In this document: positions 27,969 to 37,413 of the stretch, piece after piece
How the letters are laid out: each line of letters begins with the position of its first letter
Position numbering within the stretch: the first letter of the stretch is position 1
Assembly (NCBI GenBank): GCA_963705835.1
Contig: CAVPLC010000082.1
Coordinates: forward strand, 42,134 to 106,133
DNA length: 64,000 bases
From: Palsa-504 sp963705835
GTDB taxonomy: Bacteria > Actinomycetota > Actinomycetes > Streptosporangiales > Streptosporangiaceae
Reading direction: 5' to 3'
The notes under the pieces: model-generated
The model's database searches: none
Told to the model about the DNA's origin: nothing
What the model saw: only the letters and a program-made list of their open reading frames with translations
Made by a program: the position numbers and the translations under genes

Positions 27969-30514
27969 TTGCCGTCATCCAGCTGGTTTACCGTTCTCGG
28001 TGCCGTACGCGCGTGGCGAAGCGGCACAGAGCTGGACGTGGGCCCGGCACAGCAGCGTGCGGTGCTGGCCGCGTTGTTGCTTCGCCATGGCACGCCGGTC
28101 TTCGCCGCGGACATGATCGACGCGCTGTGGGACGAGGACGTGCCGGGCTCGGCAGCCGGCACTGTCCGCACCTACATCTCGCGGCTGCGCCGGATCCTCG
28201 GGGAAGGCGCCGCGGCCGGCCCGGTGATCCGGTCGGTGGCCGGGGGCTACCAGCTGGACCTGTCCGCCGACGAACTCGACCTCACCGTTTTCCGGCGTCA
28301 CATGGCCGACGCGGAGCGGGCCCGCCAGGCCGGGGATACCGGGGGACGGGTGAAGGAGCTGGTCCGCGGGCTTGAGTTGTGGCGTGGCACTGCGCTGGCC
28401 GGGCTGCCCGGCCCGTTCGCTGCACGGCAGCGCGCGAACCTGGAACGGCTTCGCGCGTCAACCGAAGCGACGCGGTTGCGCGCGGAGCTGGATCTGGGTG
28501 AGCTGGACCGCGTGCTGCCCGAACTCGCCGCGCTGGCCGACGAGCACCCGCTGGACGAACGATTCCGTGAGCTGCTGATCCTCGGGCTGTACCGCGCCGG
28601 CCGCCAGGCCGACGCGCTGGCCACCTATGAGGACACCAGATCCGTGCTGGCCGGTGAGCTGGGTATCGATCCGGGGCCCGCGCTGCAGACCTTGCATGAA
28701 CGAGTCCTGCGCGGCGACCCCGGCCTGATGCCCGCGATGCCTGTGATACGGAGCGGTGGGAAAGACACCGAGCCAGGCCTGCGCCCAGAAAACGAGCCGA
28801 GCGCTGAGGCGCTGGCCGTCAAGGTGGCGCAACTGCCGCCGGACTTGCGCTCATTCAGCGGGCGGTCTGCTCAACTGCGCCAAGTGGATGCACTGCTAGC
28901 GGAACCTGGTCCGCGTCACGGGCCCCTGATTGTGCTGGTGACGGGCACGGCCGGGGTCGGCAAGACAGCTTTCGCCATCCACTGGGCCCATCAGATCGCG
29001 GGACGCTATCCCGATGGGCAGCTTTACCTGAACCTGCGCGGCTTCGGCCCCGGCGGGATCCCGGTCGCGCCGGACGACGCGGTCGGTATCGCGCTCCAGT
29101 CCCTGGGCGTAGCCGCCTCCCGGTTGCCTGCTCATCCTGACGCCCAATGTGTCCTGTACCGCAGCATGCTGGCGGGTCGGCGGATGCTCCTGTTGCTGGA
29201 CAACGCTCGCCATGCGGATCAGGTCCGTCCTCTGCTGGCCGGAGGACGTGACTGTGTCGTCATCGTCACCAGCCGGATGCGGCTGACCGGCATTGTGGCC
29301 GAGTATGCGGCCCGCCTGGTTACCCTCGACGTGTTCAGCGACGCCGAGTCACATGAGATGCTGGCCACGCGGCTCGGGCTGCGGCGGCTGGCAGCAGAAC
29401 CCGATGATGTCGGCGTCATCATCGATCGGTGCGCCGGGCTGCCGCTTGCCTTGGCGGTCGCCGCCGCCGCCCGGCCGACGTTCTCCATGGCTGACATCGC
29501 CGCCGATCTGCGCACCAGCAGGCGCCGTCTGGACGAATTCGGGAACGGAGACCCAGCCGTTGATGTAAGGACCGTGTTTTCCTGGTCCTACAACGGGCTG
29601 GCGCCGGCCGCCGCATCGATGTTCCGCCTGCTCGCACTCCACCCTGGCCAGGACATCACTGCCGCCTCGGCGGCGAGCCTGGCCGGGCTGCCGTCGCGCG
29701 AGGCGCGCGGCGTGCTGGACGAACTCGCTGATGCCGCGCTGCTGGCCGAGCCGGTCCGGGGCCGCTATTGCTGGCACGACCTGCTGCGCGCGTACGCCGA
29801 GGAAGTCTGTTCGGCGGTCGACGGTGACGATATGCGGCGTGCGGCCGGCCGGCGCCTGCTCGCCTATTACACCCACAGCGCTCATGCCGCCGCGGCGGTG
29901 CTTAATCCGCACCAGCACCGGATCGAGCCGCCGCCGGCGCCGCCACATGTCGCCGTCAACGCGCCCACCACGTATGCCGAGGCTCTGGCCTGGACCTCCA
30001 CGGAGCATGCGAACATCATGGCGGTCGCGGCGTACGCGGAAGCTACCGGATTGCAACGGGAGGTCTTCGATCTCGCGTCCGCGACTGAGACCTTCCATAT
30101 TCGCGCAAACCGGTGGCAGGACCGGATTGCCATCCAGCGGCTCGCGCTGGCCGCGGCAGAGAAGCTGGGTGACCTCAACCTGATCACCGCCTCGCAAGAA
30201 AAACTCGGCAAAGCCTACGCTGCCCGGGGGCATCGCGCCCATGCCGAAGCTCACCTTGGCCGGGCTCTGGAGACCTACCGTGCGCGGGAGGAGTGGTCAC
30301 GCGCGGCCAGCTGCTGCGGTTCTCTCGGGGTCATGGCCGACCAACTCGGCAACTTCCCGCAGGCGATCGAATACTACGAAGCGGCGATTGAGATGGGCAT
30401 CAAGACAGGCGACAAAGTCGTGGTCGCTTTGGTGATGAACAACCTGGGTTGCACCTACCACGCAATGGGTGAGCATGACCGGGCGATCGAACTCTGCTCA
30501 CAGGCGCTTGACCG
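27969..30514 (+). pseudogene. SARP-family regulator with NB-ARC and TPR domains, 5' part
   Basis: Large AfsR-type transcription regulator. A winged-helix DNA-binding domain lies at ~1-95 (FTVLGAVRAWRSGTELDVGP; VRTYISRLRRILGEG). The BTAD domain follows at ~105-250. The NB-ARC ATPase has its P-loop GTAGVGKTAFAIHW near 325 and LLLLDNARHADQVRPLL. From ~690 TPR helices begin (AHAEAHLGRALETYRAREEW). TTG 27969, with GAGGAGCGGG upstream, fits the family start; the frame is open from 27852. The coding sequence is cut at CSQALD by an IS66-type element. It is divergent from the secreted-protein gene and probably controls it or a metabolite cluster. Confidence 0.88.
30507..30514. repeat. 8-bp target-site duplication, left copy
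   Basis: GCTTGACC directly precedes the left terminal repeat and recurs at 32204-32211 directly after the right one. Removing the element and one copy restores the SARP frame (codons ALDHLEKASD). Confidence 0.95.
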
Positions 30515-32203
30515 TAAGCATTCAGGTCTGTTGCGCTGTGTTATGTCCTATTGCGTTGTGTGACTGACGGCAGACCGGGTCGTGCTCATGCGGGGATCGG
30601 CGGCATCCAGGGGTTTCCGGTGAGGGCGTCGCGGATGGCGGTCATGACGTCGGCACCGTGCTTGCGGGCGGTGTCGAGGTAGCCGCGGATGGCGTAGCGG
30701 TTTCGGGTGGCGGTCTCGGAGCGGAGCCGGCCGGAGATCTTCTGCTGGGTTTTCGACGGGCGCAGGTCGCGCTCGGCCTGGTTGGAGGTCGGCGGGATCC
30801 GGGTGTCGGTCAGGAACCGCAGCACGTCGTCCTCGCGGTCCCGGAGGCATTCCAGCAGGCTGCGGCCGGGTTTCTGCTTCGCCTTCGGGCCGGGCACCGG
30901 GCGGACCTGCGCCAGGCCGACGCGGACCGCGTTCCGGAAGAGGACCAGGTCAGCGGCCATGTCGTCGCCAGGGACGGCGGCCAGGCCCTTGTCCCGGGCG
31001 GTGTTCGCGGCGTGGATCAGGCCGCGCAGCGCGTCCATCGCCTGGCCGGGCCAGATCGCGTCCGGGTACGACTGCGCGGCGTCCTCCAGGTCGCGCAGGA
31101 TGTGCTGGGCGCAGAGCTGGTGCAGGACGCCGGCGATCGCGTCGTAGTTCTGATACCGGTCGTGCGCCAGGACCGCGGCGGACAGGTCCGGGAACACGAA
31201 CGCGTCGAAGCTCTTCATGGACCGGTCGCCGAGGAAGAAGCAGGTCAGCAGGCTCGTGCACGCGACAAGCAGGTACTTCTTGCGGGTCTTCGGGCCTGGG
31301 CCGACCCGGATGGGGGTCTCGTCGGCGCACAGCACTGACGCGGTGATGACCAGGGCGCGGATCAGCATGTTGGCCCAGCGCACGGCTTTCGCGGCGCGGG
31401 CGATCATGGAGTGGACGAACCCGTCCGACGGGCGGGCCCCCGTCAGCGCCTCGACGATCCCAGCGCAGCGTTCCACCGGGATGTGGTGCATGACCAGCAG
31501 GAACACGCACCAGGCCTGCAGGCTCGGCCCGTAGGTCACGGTGCCGGCCTCCCCTGCCCCGGGCGGCTGCGCCGCGGCGTGGACCCTGCCGCAGCGGCAC
31601 GCCACCGCGTGCCCGTCGTACTGCGTGACCGTCGCGGTGACCGCCGGGGTGTCGATCACCTGGTGCGACGCCGTGACGCCGAGGTCGTCCGCGTCCGCGA
31701 GGTCCCGGCCGCAGCCGCAGGCGCCTTCCGGGAACAGGTCTTCCGTCCTGCCCGGGTTCTCGCTCCAGGCCAGGTGCGCGCCCGGAGCGCCGGGCTGCCC
31801 GCCCTGCTTCCTCTTCCCGCCGCCGCGCTTCTGCCCCGGCTCCGGCGCCTTCCTGCCGGGCAGGTCATCGGCCGACGGCGGCATCCCCGAGTTCCCGGAG
31901 TTCCGCGACACGGCGCGCTCAAGTCTCGCCAGCCGCTCCGCAATGTCCGCGACCTGCGCCGTCAGCTCGGCGTTGCGCGCCTCAAGGTCGCAGTTCCGCG
32001 TTTCCAGGACCTCAATCAGCACGCCCTGAACCTCCGCCAGCACGGCGAGGTCATCATCAGGCACGGCCGCGGGCACGCCAGCCATCATCCCCGCACCCGG
32101 CACCCGCCGGAACGAAAACCCCCCGCCCGAGCCGCAAACGTGACCTCAGCCAGCGCAAACACGTCGTTGACTAAAACCCCAGCAAGGGGACCTGAATGTT
32201 TAC
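30515..32203. mobile_element. IS66-family insertion sequence (tnpC-only type)
   Basis: A 1689-bp element. The terminal repeats are GTAAGCATTCAGGTC at 30515-30529 and its inverted partner at 32189-32203 (14 of 15 match), with the GTAA ends typical of IS66. An 8-bp duplication flanks it. It has one gene, tnpC, and lacks tnpA and tnpB, like the ISBst12 subgroup. It interrupts the TPR region of the SARP regulator. Confidence 0.95.
30586..32103 (-). CDS. tnpC: IS66-family transposase TnpC
   Basis: DDE transposase of 505 residues. The N-terminal leucine-zipper-like helix (LEARNAELTAQVADIAERLA) is followed by the SRNSGNSGMPPSADD linker and a zinc-binding region (CGCGRDLADADD; ACRCGRVHAAA). Catalytic residues are D in VLCADETPIRV near 261, D in LAHDRYQNYD near 314 and E in NQAERDLRPSKTQQKISG near 441. 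The frame is intact, so the element may still be mobile. Confidence 0.96.
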   Translation of the reverse strand: MPGAGMMAGVPAAVPDDDLAVLAEVQGVLIEVLETRNCDLEARNAELTAQVADIAERLARLERAVSRNSGNSGMPPSADDLPGRKAPEPGQKRGGGKRKQGGQPGAPGAHLAWSENPGRTEDLFPEGACGCGRDLADADDLGVTASHQVIDTPAVTATVTQYDGHAVACRCGRVHAAAQPPGAGEAGTVTYGPSLQAWCVFLLVMHHIPVERCAGIVEALTGARPSDGFVHSMIARAAKAVRWANMLIRALVITASVLCADETPIRVGPGPKTRKKYLLVACTSLLTCFFLGDRSMKSFDAFVFPDLSAAVLAHDRYQNYDAIAGVLHQLCAQHILRDLEDAAQSYPDAIWPGQAMDALRGLIHAANTARDKGLAAVPGDDMAADLVLFRNAVRVGLAQVRPVPGPKAKQKPGRSLLECLRDREDDVLRFLTDTRIPPTSNQAERDLRPSKTQQKISGRLRSETATRNRYAIRGYLDTARKHGADVMTAIRDALTGNPWMPPIPA

Positions 32204-32544
32204 GCTTGACCATCTGGAGAAAGCAAGCGACCCTTACGGCGCGGCACAGGCCCGCGACAGCCTTGCCCATGCCTACCATGGGCTCGGGCGGCACGATCTC
32301 GCTCTCTCCTACGCTCAGCAGGCCGCGGACACCTTCGTCGAACTGGCGACACCTGTTCCCGGCGGCCGCGGCGCTATGCCTGCTCGGCGAGGCACACGAG
32401 GCAGGCGGCAATCTGACGGATGCCCGGACTACCTGGCAGCAAGCCATCCAGATTCTCAGCACAGTCGACCAGCCAGAAGCTGACCGGGCCCGCGACCTGC
32501 TGGAATCCCACCTCAAGGGCAGCGGTGGCGAAGCGGCTATTTGA
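32204..32544 (+). pseudogene. SARP regulator, 3' part beyond the IS
   Basis: After the target duplication the TPR region resumes (HLEKASDPYGAAQARDSLAH; HGLGRHDLALSYAQQAADTF). One extra base near 32345 shifts the frame; the continuation reads RHLFPAAAALCLLGEAHEAG and TTWQQAIQILSTVDQPEADR, then stops at 32544. So the regulator originally ended here, with ~960 residues in total. Confidence 0.85.
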
Positions 32545-32562
32545 GCTCGCCGCTTGCCGAAT

Positions 32563-32596
32563 GGCCCGAGGATTCTCCGGCACGCCCTTGGCCGGC
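32563..32596 (-). pseudogene. 34-bp remnant matching an ECF42 sigma gene
   Basis: Read on the minus strand this encodes PAKGVPENPRA. It matches 32 of 34 bases of the region-2 segment (PAKGVPDNPRA) of the sigma gene near 23447-23480. The match is confined to this short piece between the SARP end and cobQ. It may mark a recombination or assembly join. Confidence 0.55.
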
Positions 32597-32668
32597 TGAA
32601 GACGTACCTGCTTGCGGTATCTTTCGCGGTGGCTGCCGCCAGGCGACGGCGGGAAGGGGAGCGGACCG

Positions 32669-34254
32669 GTGCTGAAGACGAGCGGCTCGCTGCTGGTGGC
32701 GGGGACCACGTCCGACGCCGGGAAGTCCGTGCTCACCGCGGGGATCTGCCGCTGGCTCGCGCGCCAGGGCGTGCGGGTCGCGCCGTTCAAGGCGCAGAAC
32801 ATGTCCAATAACTCGATGGTCGCGCCGGACGGGGCCGAGATCGGGCGGGCGCAGGCGATGCAGGCGGCCGCGGCCGGGATACCGGCCGAGGCGGCGATGA
32901 ACCCGGTGCTGCTCAAGCCGGGCAGCGACCTGCGCAGCCAGCTGGTGGTGCTGGGCCGCGCGGTCGGCGAGGCGAGCGCGCTGCGGGTACTGGGGAGCGG
33001 GTGAGGGCCGGGCCCGGCTGCTTGCCACCGTGCTCGAGGCGTACGACGACCTGCGGTCCCGGTTCGACGTGGTCATCTGCGAGGGCGCCGGGTCCCCGGC
33101 CGAGATCAACCTGCGCCGCAACGACATCGTCAACATGGGCCTGGCCCGGGCCCGGGGACTGCCGGTGATCGTGGTCGGCGACATCGACCGGGGCGGCGTC
33201 TTCGCCGCCCTCTACGGCACCCTGGCGCTGCTCGACGCCGCCGATCAGTCCCTCCTCAGCGGCTTCGTCATCAACAAGTTCCGCGGCCATCGCGAGCTGC
33301 TCGCCCCGGCCCTGACCCAGGTCAAAGCGCTGACCGGCCGTCCGGTGCTCGGGGTGGTGCCGTACCTGGACGGGATCTGGATCGACGCCGAGGACGCCGT
33401 CGCGACCGAGCGCCCGTACGCCGCGCAGCCGCCGGCGGGGGCGGGGGAGGGGCGGCTGCGGGTGGGGGAGGGGCGGCTGCGGGTGGGGGAGATACTGCGG
33501 GTCGCGGTGATCCGGCTGCCCCGGATCTCCAACTTCACCGACATCGACGCGCTCGCGCTCGAGCCAGGCGTCGCCGTCCGCTTCGTCAGCACTCCCGCCG
33601 AGATCGCCGAGGCCGATCTCGTGGTCGTGCCTGGCACCCGGGCCACCGTCGCCGACCTGGGCTGGCTCCGCCGCCAGGGCCTGGACGTCGCGCTCGAGCG
33701 CCGGGCGGCGGCAGGCAGGCCCATCCTGGCGATCTGCGGCGGCTACCAGATGCTCGGCACCGACATTGACGACGACGTCGAGAGCAGGTCAGGCGCCGTG
33801 GCCGGCCTGCGCCTGCTGCCGGTGGCGACGAGGTTCGCGGCCGGCAAGACGCTCGGCCGCCCGGTCGGCTTCGGGCCGTCGGCCCCGGTCGTCGGCTATG
33901 AGATCCATCACGGCCAGGTCGAAGTCCGCGGCGGCGAGCCGTGGTTCACCAGCGAGCCGGGCGGCGGCGGCACGCCGCTCGACGGCTGCCGGTCCGGCGC
34001 GGTCGCGGGCACGCTGTGGCACGGGATCCTGGAGAACGACGAGTTCCGCCGGGCGTACCTGCATCGAGGTCGCCCGCCTGGCCGGCCGCGACTTCATCCC
34101 GGCGCCTGATACCTCGTTCGCCGCCGCCCGGCAGGCGCAGTTCGACACGCTAGCCGACGCCGTCGAACAGCACCTCGACACCGGCGCCCTGCTGCGGCTG
34201 ATCGAACACGGGCCGACCCCCGGCCTGCCCACCCTGCGGCCGGGCCTGCTGTGA
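32669..34254 (+). pseudogene. cobQ: Cobyric acid synthase, two frameshifts
   Basis: Glutamine-dependent amidation of four side chains in cobalamin synthesis. From GTG 32669 (GGGAAGGGGA upstream), the synthetase domain has SLLVAGTTSDAGKSVLTAGI and APFKAQNMSNNSMV, then VVICEGAGSPAEINL and IVVGDIDRGGVFAALYGTLA. The GATase domain has the Cys in ILAICGGYQMLG and the His region in VVGYEIHHGQVEV. The frame changes near 33003 (after VLGSG) and near 34065 (before EVARLAGRDF). Joined, it gives ~527 residues, the family size, with all blocks present. The stop overlaps the cobD start (ATGA-type, 34251-34254). Confidence 0.88.
33443..33502. repeat. In-frame 21-bp tandem repeat inside cobQ
   Basis: Two exact 21-bp units (33443-33463 and 33464-33484) and a partial, diverged third encode GEGRLRVGEGRLRVGE in the linker between the synthetase and amidotransferase domains. 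The repeat keeps the frame. Confidence 0.85.
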
Positions 34255-35252
34255 AGACCAGAACCGCCCGCGCGGCGGACTGGCCGCTGGCGGGCGGCAT
34301 CGTGGCCGGCGTCCTCGCCGACGCGCTGCTCGGCGATCCACGCCGCGGCCATCCGGTTGCCCTGTTCGGGCAGGCGGCAACGCGCATCGAGCGGCGCCTG
34401 TACGCCGACGACAAGACCAGGGGCGCGGCCTTCACCGCCTGCTGCGAGGCGCTGGCGATCGCGCCGGCGCTGGCCGCCGCGAGGCTATTCGGGCACCGCC
34501 CGGTTGCCCGATTGGCCTGCGCCGGGACCGTCACCTGGGCGGTTACGGGCGCCAGATCGCTCACCGTCGAGGCCGCGCGGATCCAGCGCGCGCTGCTGGC
34601 GGGCGACCTGCCGGGGGCCCGCAGGCTGCTGCCGAACCTCTGCGGGCGTGATCCCGCGCGGCTGGATGAGGCGGGGATCGCCCGGGCGGTGGTGGAATCG
34701 GTGGCGGAGAACTGCAGCGACGCCATCGTCGCCCCGCTGCTGTGGGGAGCGCTGGCCGGGCCGCCCGGCCTGGCCGGCTACCGGGCCGCCAACACCCTCG
34801 ATGCCATGGTCGGGCACCGCTCGCCCCGGTACGAGCGGTTCGGCTGGGCGTCCGCGCGCCTGGATGACGTGGCCAACTGGGCGCCCGCGCGCGTCACCGC
34901 GCTGCTGGCGGCGGCGTGCGCCCCGGTCGTGGGCGGCCGCCCGGCGGCAACCTGGCGGATCGCGCTGCAGTACGGGCCAGCGCATCCGAGCCCGAACGCC
35001 GGCTGGTGCGAGGCCGCCTTCGCCGGCGCGCTCGGCCTTCGCCTGGGCGGCCCGCTCAGCTATTCAGGTCGGCCCGAGCGCCGGCCCGAACTCGGCACCG
35101 GGCGCCCGCCCGAGCTGGCCGACATCGCCCGCGCCAACCGGCTGTGCCGGTCAGTCGCCGCCGCCGCGACGGCCCTCGCGGCGTCCCTGGTGTGCACGGC
35201 CATTCAAGATGAGGATGAAGGCGTCATCTGCGGTGAGCATGTGCGGGTGTGA
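34251..35252 (+). CDS. cobD: Adenosylcobinamide-phosphate synthase, C-terminus altered by transposon
   Basis: CbiB/CobD membrane enzyme that attaches aminopropanol (phosphate) to cobyric acid. Motifs include GVLADALLGDPRRGHPVALF, VESVAENCSDAIVAPLLWGA, GYRAANTLDAMVGHRSPRYE and RLDDVANWAPARVTALL. A transposon enters after codon 313. The present frame reads 21 foreign residues to the stop at 35252. Without the insertion, the sequence continues at 42028 as Ala-Leu-stop, so only two native residues were lost. The protein may still be functional. Confidence 0.92.
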   Translation: MKTRTARAADWPLAGGIVAGVLADALLGDPRRGHPVALFGQAATRIERRLYADDKTRGAAFTACCEALAIAPALAAARLFGHRPVARLACAGTVTWAVTGARSLTVEAARIQRALLAGDLPGARRLLPNLCGRDPARLDEAGIARAVVESVAENCSDAIVAPLLWGALAGPPGLAGYRAANTLDAMVGHRSPRYERFGWASARLDDVANWAPARVTALLAAACAPVVGGRPAATWRIALQYGPAHPSPNAGWCEAAFAGALGLRLGGPLSYSGRPERRPELGTGRPPELADIARANRLCRSVAAAATALAASLVCTAIQDEDEGVICGEHVRV

Positions 35253-35254
35253 GT

Positions 35255-35286
35255 AAGGCCCCGTCGGCGTCAGCCGGCGGGGCCTT
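35255..35286. terminator. Hairpin near the left transposon end
   Basis: AAGGCCCCGTCGGC (35255-35268) pairs with 35273-35286 over a 4-base loop, with one G:U pair. It lies ~25 bases beyond the stop of the ATPase gene on the minus strand, so it probably ends the transposon transcript and shields cobD. Confidence 0.65.
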
Positions 35287-35311
35287 GGTGTGCGGGGTGG
35301 CGCGGTGGTGG

Positions 35312-36121
35312 TCAGTCTGACGTGATCTCGCTGACTGCGGTGCGGGCGGACTGCTCGTCGATGATGTTCTTGCGGTCGGCCATCGCGGCGACGAGCGCCT
35401 GGGTGGCGATGTTGTTGACGGCCCGCGGCAGGCCCCGGGCGGCGTCGTGGACGAGGGCCATGGCGTCGTCGCTGAACAGGGTGTCGGATCGCCCGGCGAG
35501 CTTCAGGTGGTGGGTGATGTAGTCCGATGTCTGCGCGGGCGTCATGGCGGGCATCGCGTACCTCAGTCCGATCCGCTGGTCGAGGGCTGCCAGCACGCCC
35601 AGGCGCAGCATTCTCCTGAGCGTGGGCTGGCCGATGAGCAGGCAGGCGAGCGGGCTGGCGGCGTCCATCTCCGCGTTGGTCAGGAGCCTGATGGCCTCCA
35701 GGTGGGTATGGCCCAGCAGGTGGGCCTCGTCGACGACCAGCAGGGGAAGCCTGCCGCGCTCGCCGCGCTCTGCGGCGATGAGGGCGGCGGCCTGGGCGGC
35801 GAGCACGGCCGATCCGTGGGCGGGCCGTCCGCCGAGTGCCGTCACGATGTGGTGGTGGATTCCTCTCGTGCCCGTCGTCGGGTCGGGCAGGTAGATGAGG
35901 GTGTGGCGGGTCTGGTCGAGCGCGGTGACGGCGGCGCGGGCGGCGGCCGTCTTCCCGGAGCCGACTTCGCCCGTGATGACGCCCAGCGCCCGCTCGCGGG
36001 CGCACCAGGTGATGCGGGCGACGGCCTCGGAGTGGGCGGGGTAGCGGTGCAGCATGGACGGGGCGAGGTCCTTGCCGAACGGGGTCCGGGTGAACCCGTA
36101 GTGGTTCTTCAGGTCGATCAT
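35312..36121 (-). CDS. TniB/ExeA-like AAA ATPase of the transposon
   Basis: ATP-binding target-selection partner of a DDE transposase. The product is 269 residues. It begins MIDLKNHYGFTRTPFGKDL, typical of ExeA/TniB-like proteins. Walker A is GEVGSGKT near 51-58, Walker B LLVVDEAHLL near 136, and the sensor region includes LACLLIGQPTLRRML. Its ATG overlaps the stop of the small upstream gene (TGATGA). Intact. Confidence 0.9.
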   Translation of the reverse strand: MIDLKNHYGFTRTPFGKDLAPSMLHRYPAHSEAVARITWCARERALGVITGEVGSGKTAAARAAVTALDQTRHTLIYLPDPTTGTRGIHHHIVTALGGRPAHGSAVLAAQAAALIAAERGERGRLPLLVVDEAHLLGHTHLEAIRLLTNAEMDAASPLACLLIGQPTLRRMLRLGVLAALDQRIGLRYAMPAMTPAQTSDYITHHLKLAGRSDTLFSDDAMALVHDAARGLPRAVNNIATQALVAAMADRKNIIDEQSARTAVSEITSD

Positions 36122-36386
36122 CAGTCCTCCAGGGTGGTGATGCCGGCCGCGGCGGCCAGCGCGGCGGTGTCGGCCGCCTCGCGGGCCCGGGCGGCGGCGG
36201 CGCGGGCGGCCCGGGCGTCTTCGGGCTCCAGCCGCCTGCCTCGCGCTCGGCGGCGATGCGCTCCAGGACGGCGGCTTTGGCGGTGAGGTAGGCGGCGGTC
36301 TCGGCGGGGCCGGCCGCCGGGTCGGCTGACAGGCGGGCGGCCCAGGCGAGGACGTCGCTGACCTGCGCGGCCGGGACGGCGGTCAC
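36121..36386 (-). pseudogene. Small Ala-rich protein gene between transposase and ATPase, frameshifted
   Basis: GTG 36386 overlaps the transposase stop as GTGA. It reads TAVPAAQVSDVLAWAARLSA and LTAKAAVLERIAAEREA, then needs a frame change near 36240 to continue RRLEPEDARAARAAAARARE and end GITTLED at 36121. The span is 266 bases, not a multiple of three, as expected for one indel. The joined product is ~88 residues, helical, without a recognised domain. Tight coupling on both sides suggests it is a working part of the transposon. Confidence 0.6.
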
Positions 36387-37262
36387 CGGCCGCCCTCCGC
36401 CGTGTCCTGGTCCTGGCCGTCCTCGCCGGCGGCGAGGGCGTCGTAGCGGATCCGGTCCCGGCGGGCGGCTTCCTCGTGCTCGGCCCGGATCAGGCCGAGG
36501 TAGTCGATCCCGGTCGGCGCCGGCGGGACATCCGGCTGCTCCGGCCTCGCCTTCGGGTGGGAGTGACGGCCGGTCTCCTGCGGCACCGCGGTGCCGTGCG
36601 GCCTGCCCGTTCCAGCGGACCTCCAGGACCGACATGTCAAAGGGGTCGAAGACGCACTCGATCTTCCGGCCGGCCAGGGACAGGTCGCTGACCTGGTAAA
36701 GGACACCGAACAGGCTGAGCGTGGCGTCCTTGCGGACGATCCGGTGCTCGGACCACAAGAACGCCTCCCGCAGCCGGTCGGGATCCGGGACCGGGAACGG
36801 CGCCCCGGCCAGCCAGCGTTCCATCGGCGGCTGGCCGGTCTCCGAATGAGGCCGGGCGTGGTAGACCCGCTCGCACCAGGCGGTGAACAGCCGGTTCAGC
36901 TCCGCCAGGCTCGCCACCCCGGAGCCGTCGCCGATCTCGACCAGGAACTCCTCCCGGACAGTCCGGAAGAAGCGCTCAATTTTCCCCCTGCCTTCCGGCC
37001 GGCCGGGCGCGCTGTGCGTGATCTTGATCCCCAGCCTCGCCGCCGCCCGGTTCACCGCCGCATCGACGAAGGCAGAGCCGTTATCGGTATATATCCGGGC
37101 AGGGACGCCGCGGGCGGCCAGCGCCGGGCGCAGCGCGGCCGCCAGCCGGACGGTGTCCTCGAAATAGCCCCAGCGGGCGGCCATCACGGCTCGCGAGTGG
37201 TCGTCGATGAAGCAGAACAGGTACGCCTTCCGGCCGCCGATCCGCGGCCCGTGCAGGGCGTC
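36383..37262 (-). pseudogene. Mu/TniA-like DDE transposase, C-terminal part
   Basis: Continues the transposase beyond the RIT insertion: LHGPRIGGRKAYLFCFIDDH, then the second catalytic Asp in ARIYTDNGSAFVDAA and the Glu in GRPEGRGKIERFFRTVRE. The beta-barrel C-terminal domain follows (LYQVSDLSLAGRKIECVFDP). One frameshift near 36595 is needed to reach the end (HPKARPEQPDVPPAPTGIDY ... DTAEGGR). The stop at 36383 overlaps the small gene. Confidence 0.85.
37257..37262. repeat. RIT target duplication, left copy
   Basis: GGCGTC directly precedes the left RIT terminus. The direct copy is at 40648-40653. On the minus strand it is GACGCC, the Asp-Ala codons of the transposase motif WTGDA. Confidence 0.85.
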
Positions 37263-37413
37263 TTATGCGGACCCCGTTTTTATGCCGACAACCGCCGCGG
37301 AATGCTAATGAGCCGGTATTGGCCTGGTCATAAGTCGGCATAATCACGTGCCTTTCCCGTTCGCCGCTCCCTATTGTCTCTCCGTGTCGAAGCAGTCGCA
37401 GAGGGGGAAGATC

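Noticed and set aside
31411..32544. A 377-codon plus-strand gene spanning the IS end and SARP remnant
   Set aside because: Its first two thirds are antisense to the IS66 transposase; only the last ~65 codons are the genuine SARP tail.
32545..32668. Cobalamin riboswitch upstream of cobQ
   Set aside because: I looked for a B12-box-like core in the short leader and found none; the space is mostly occupied by the sigma-gene remnant.
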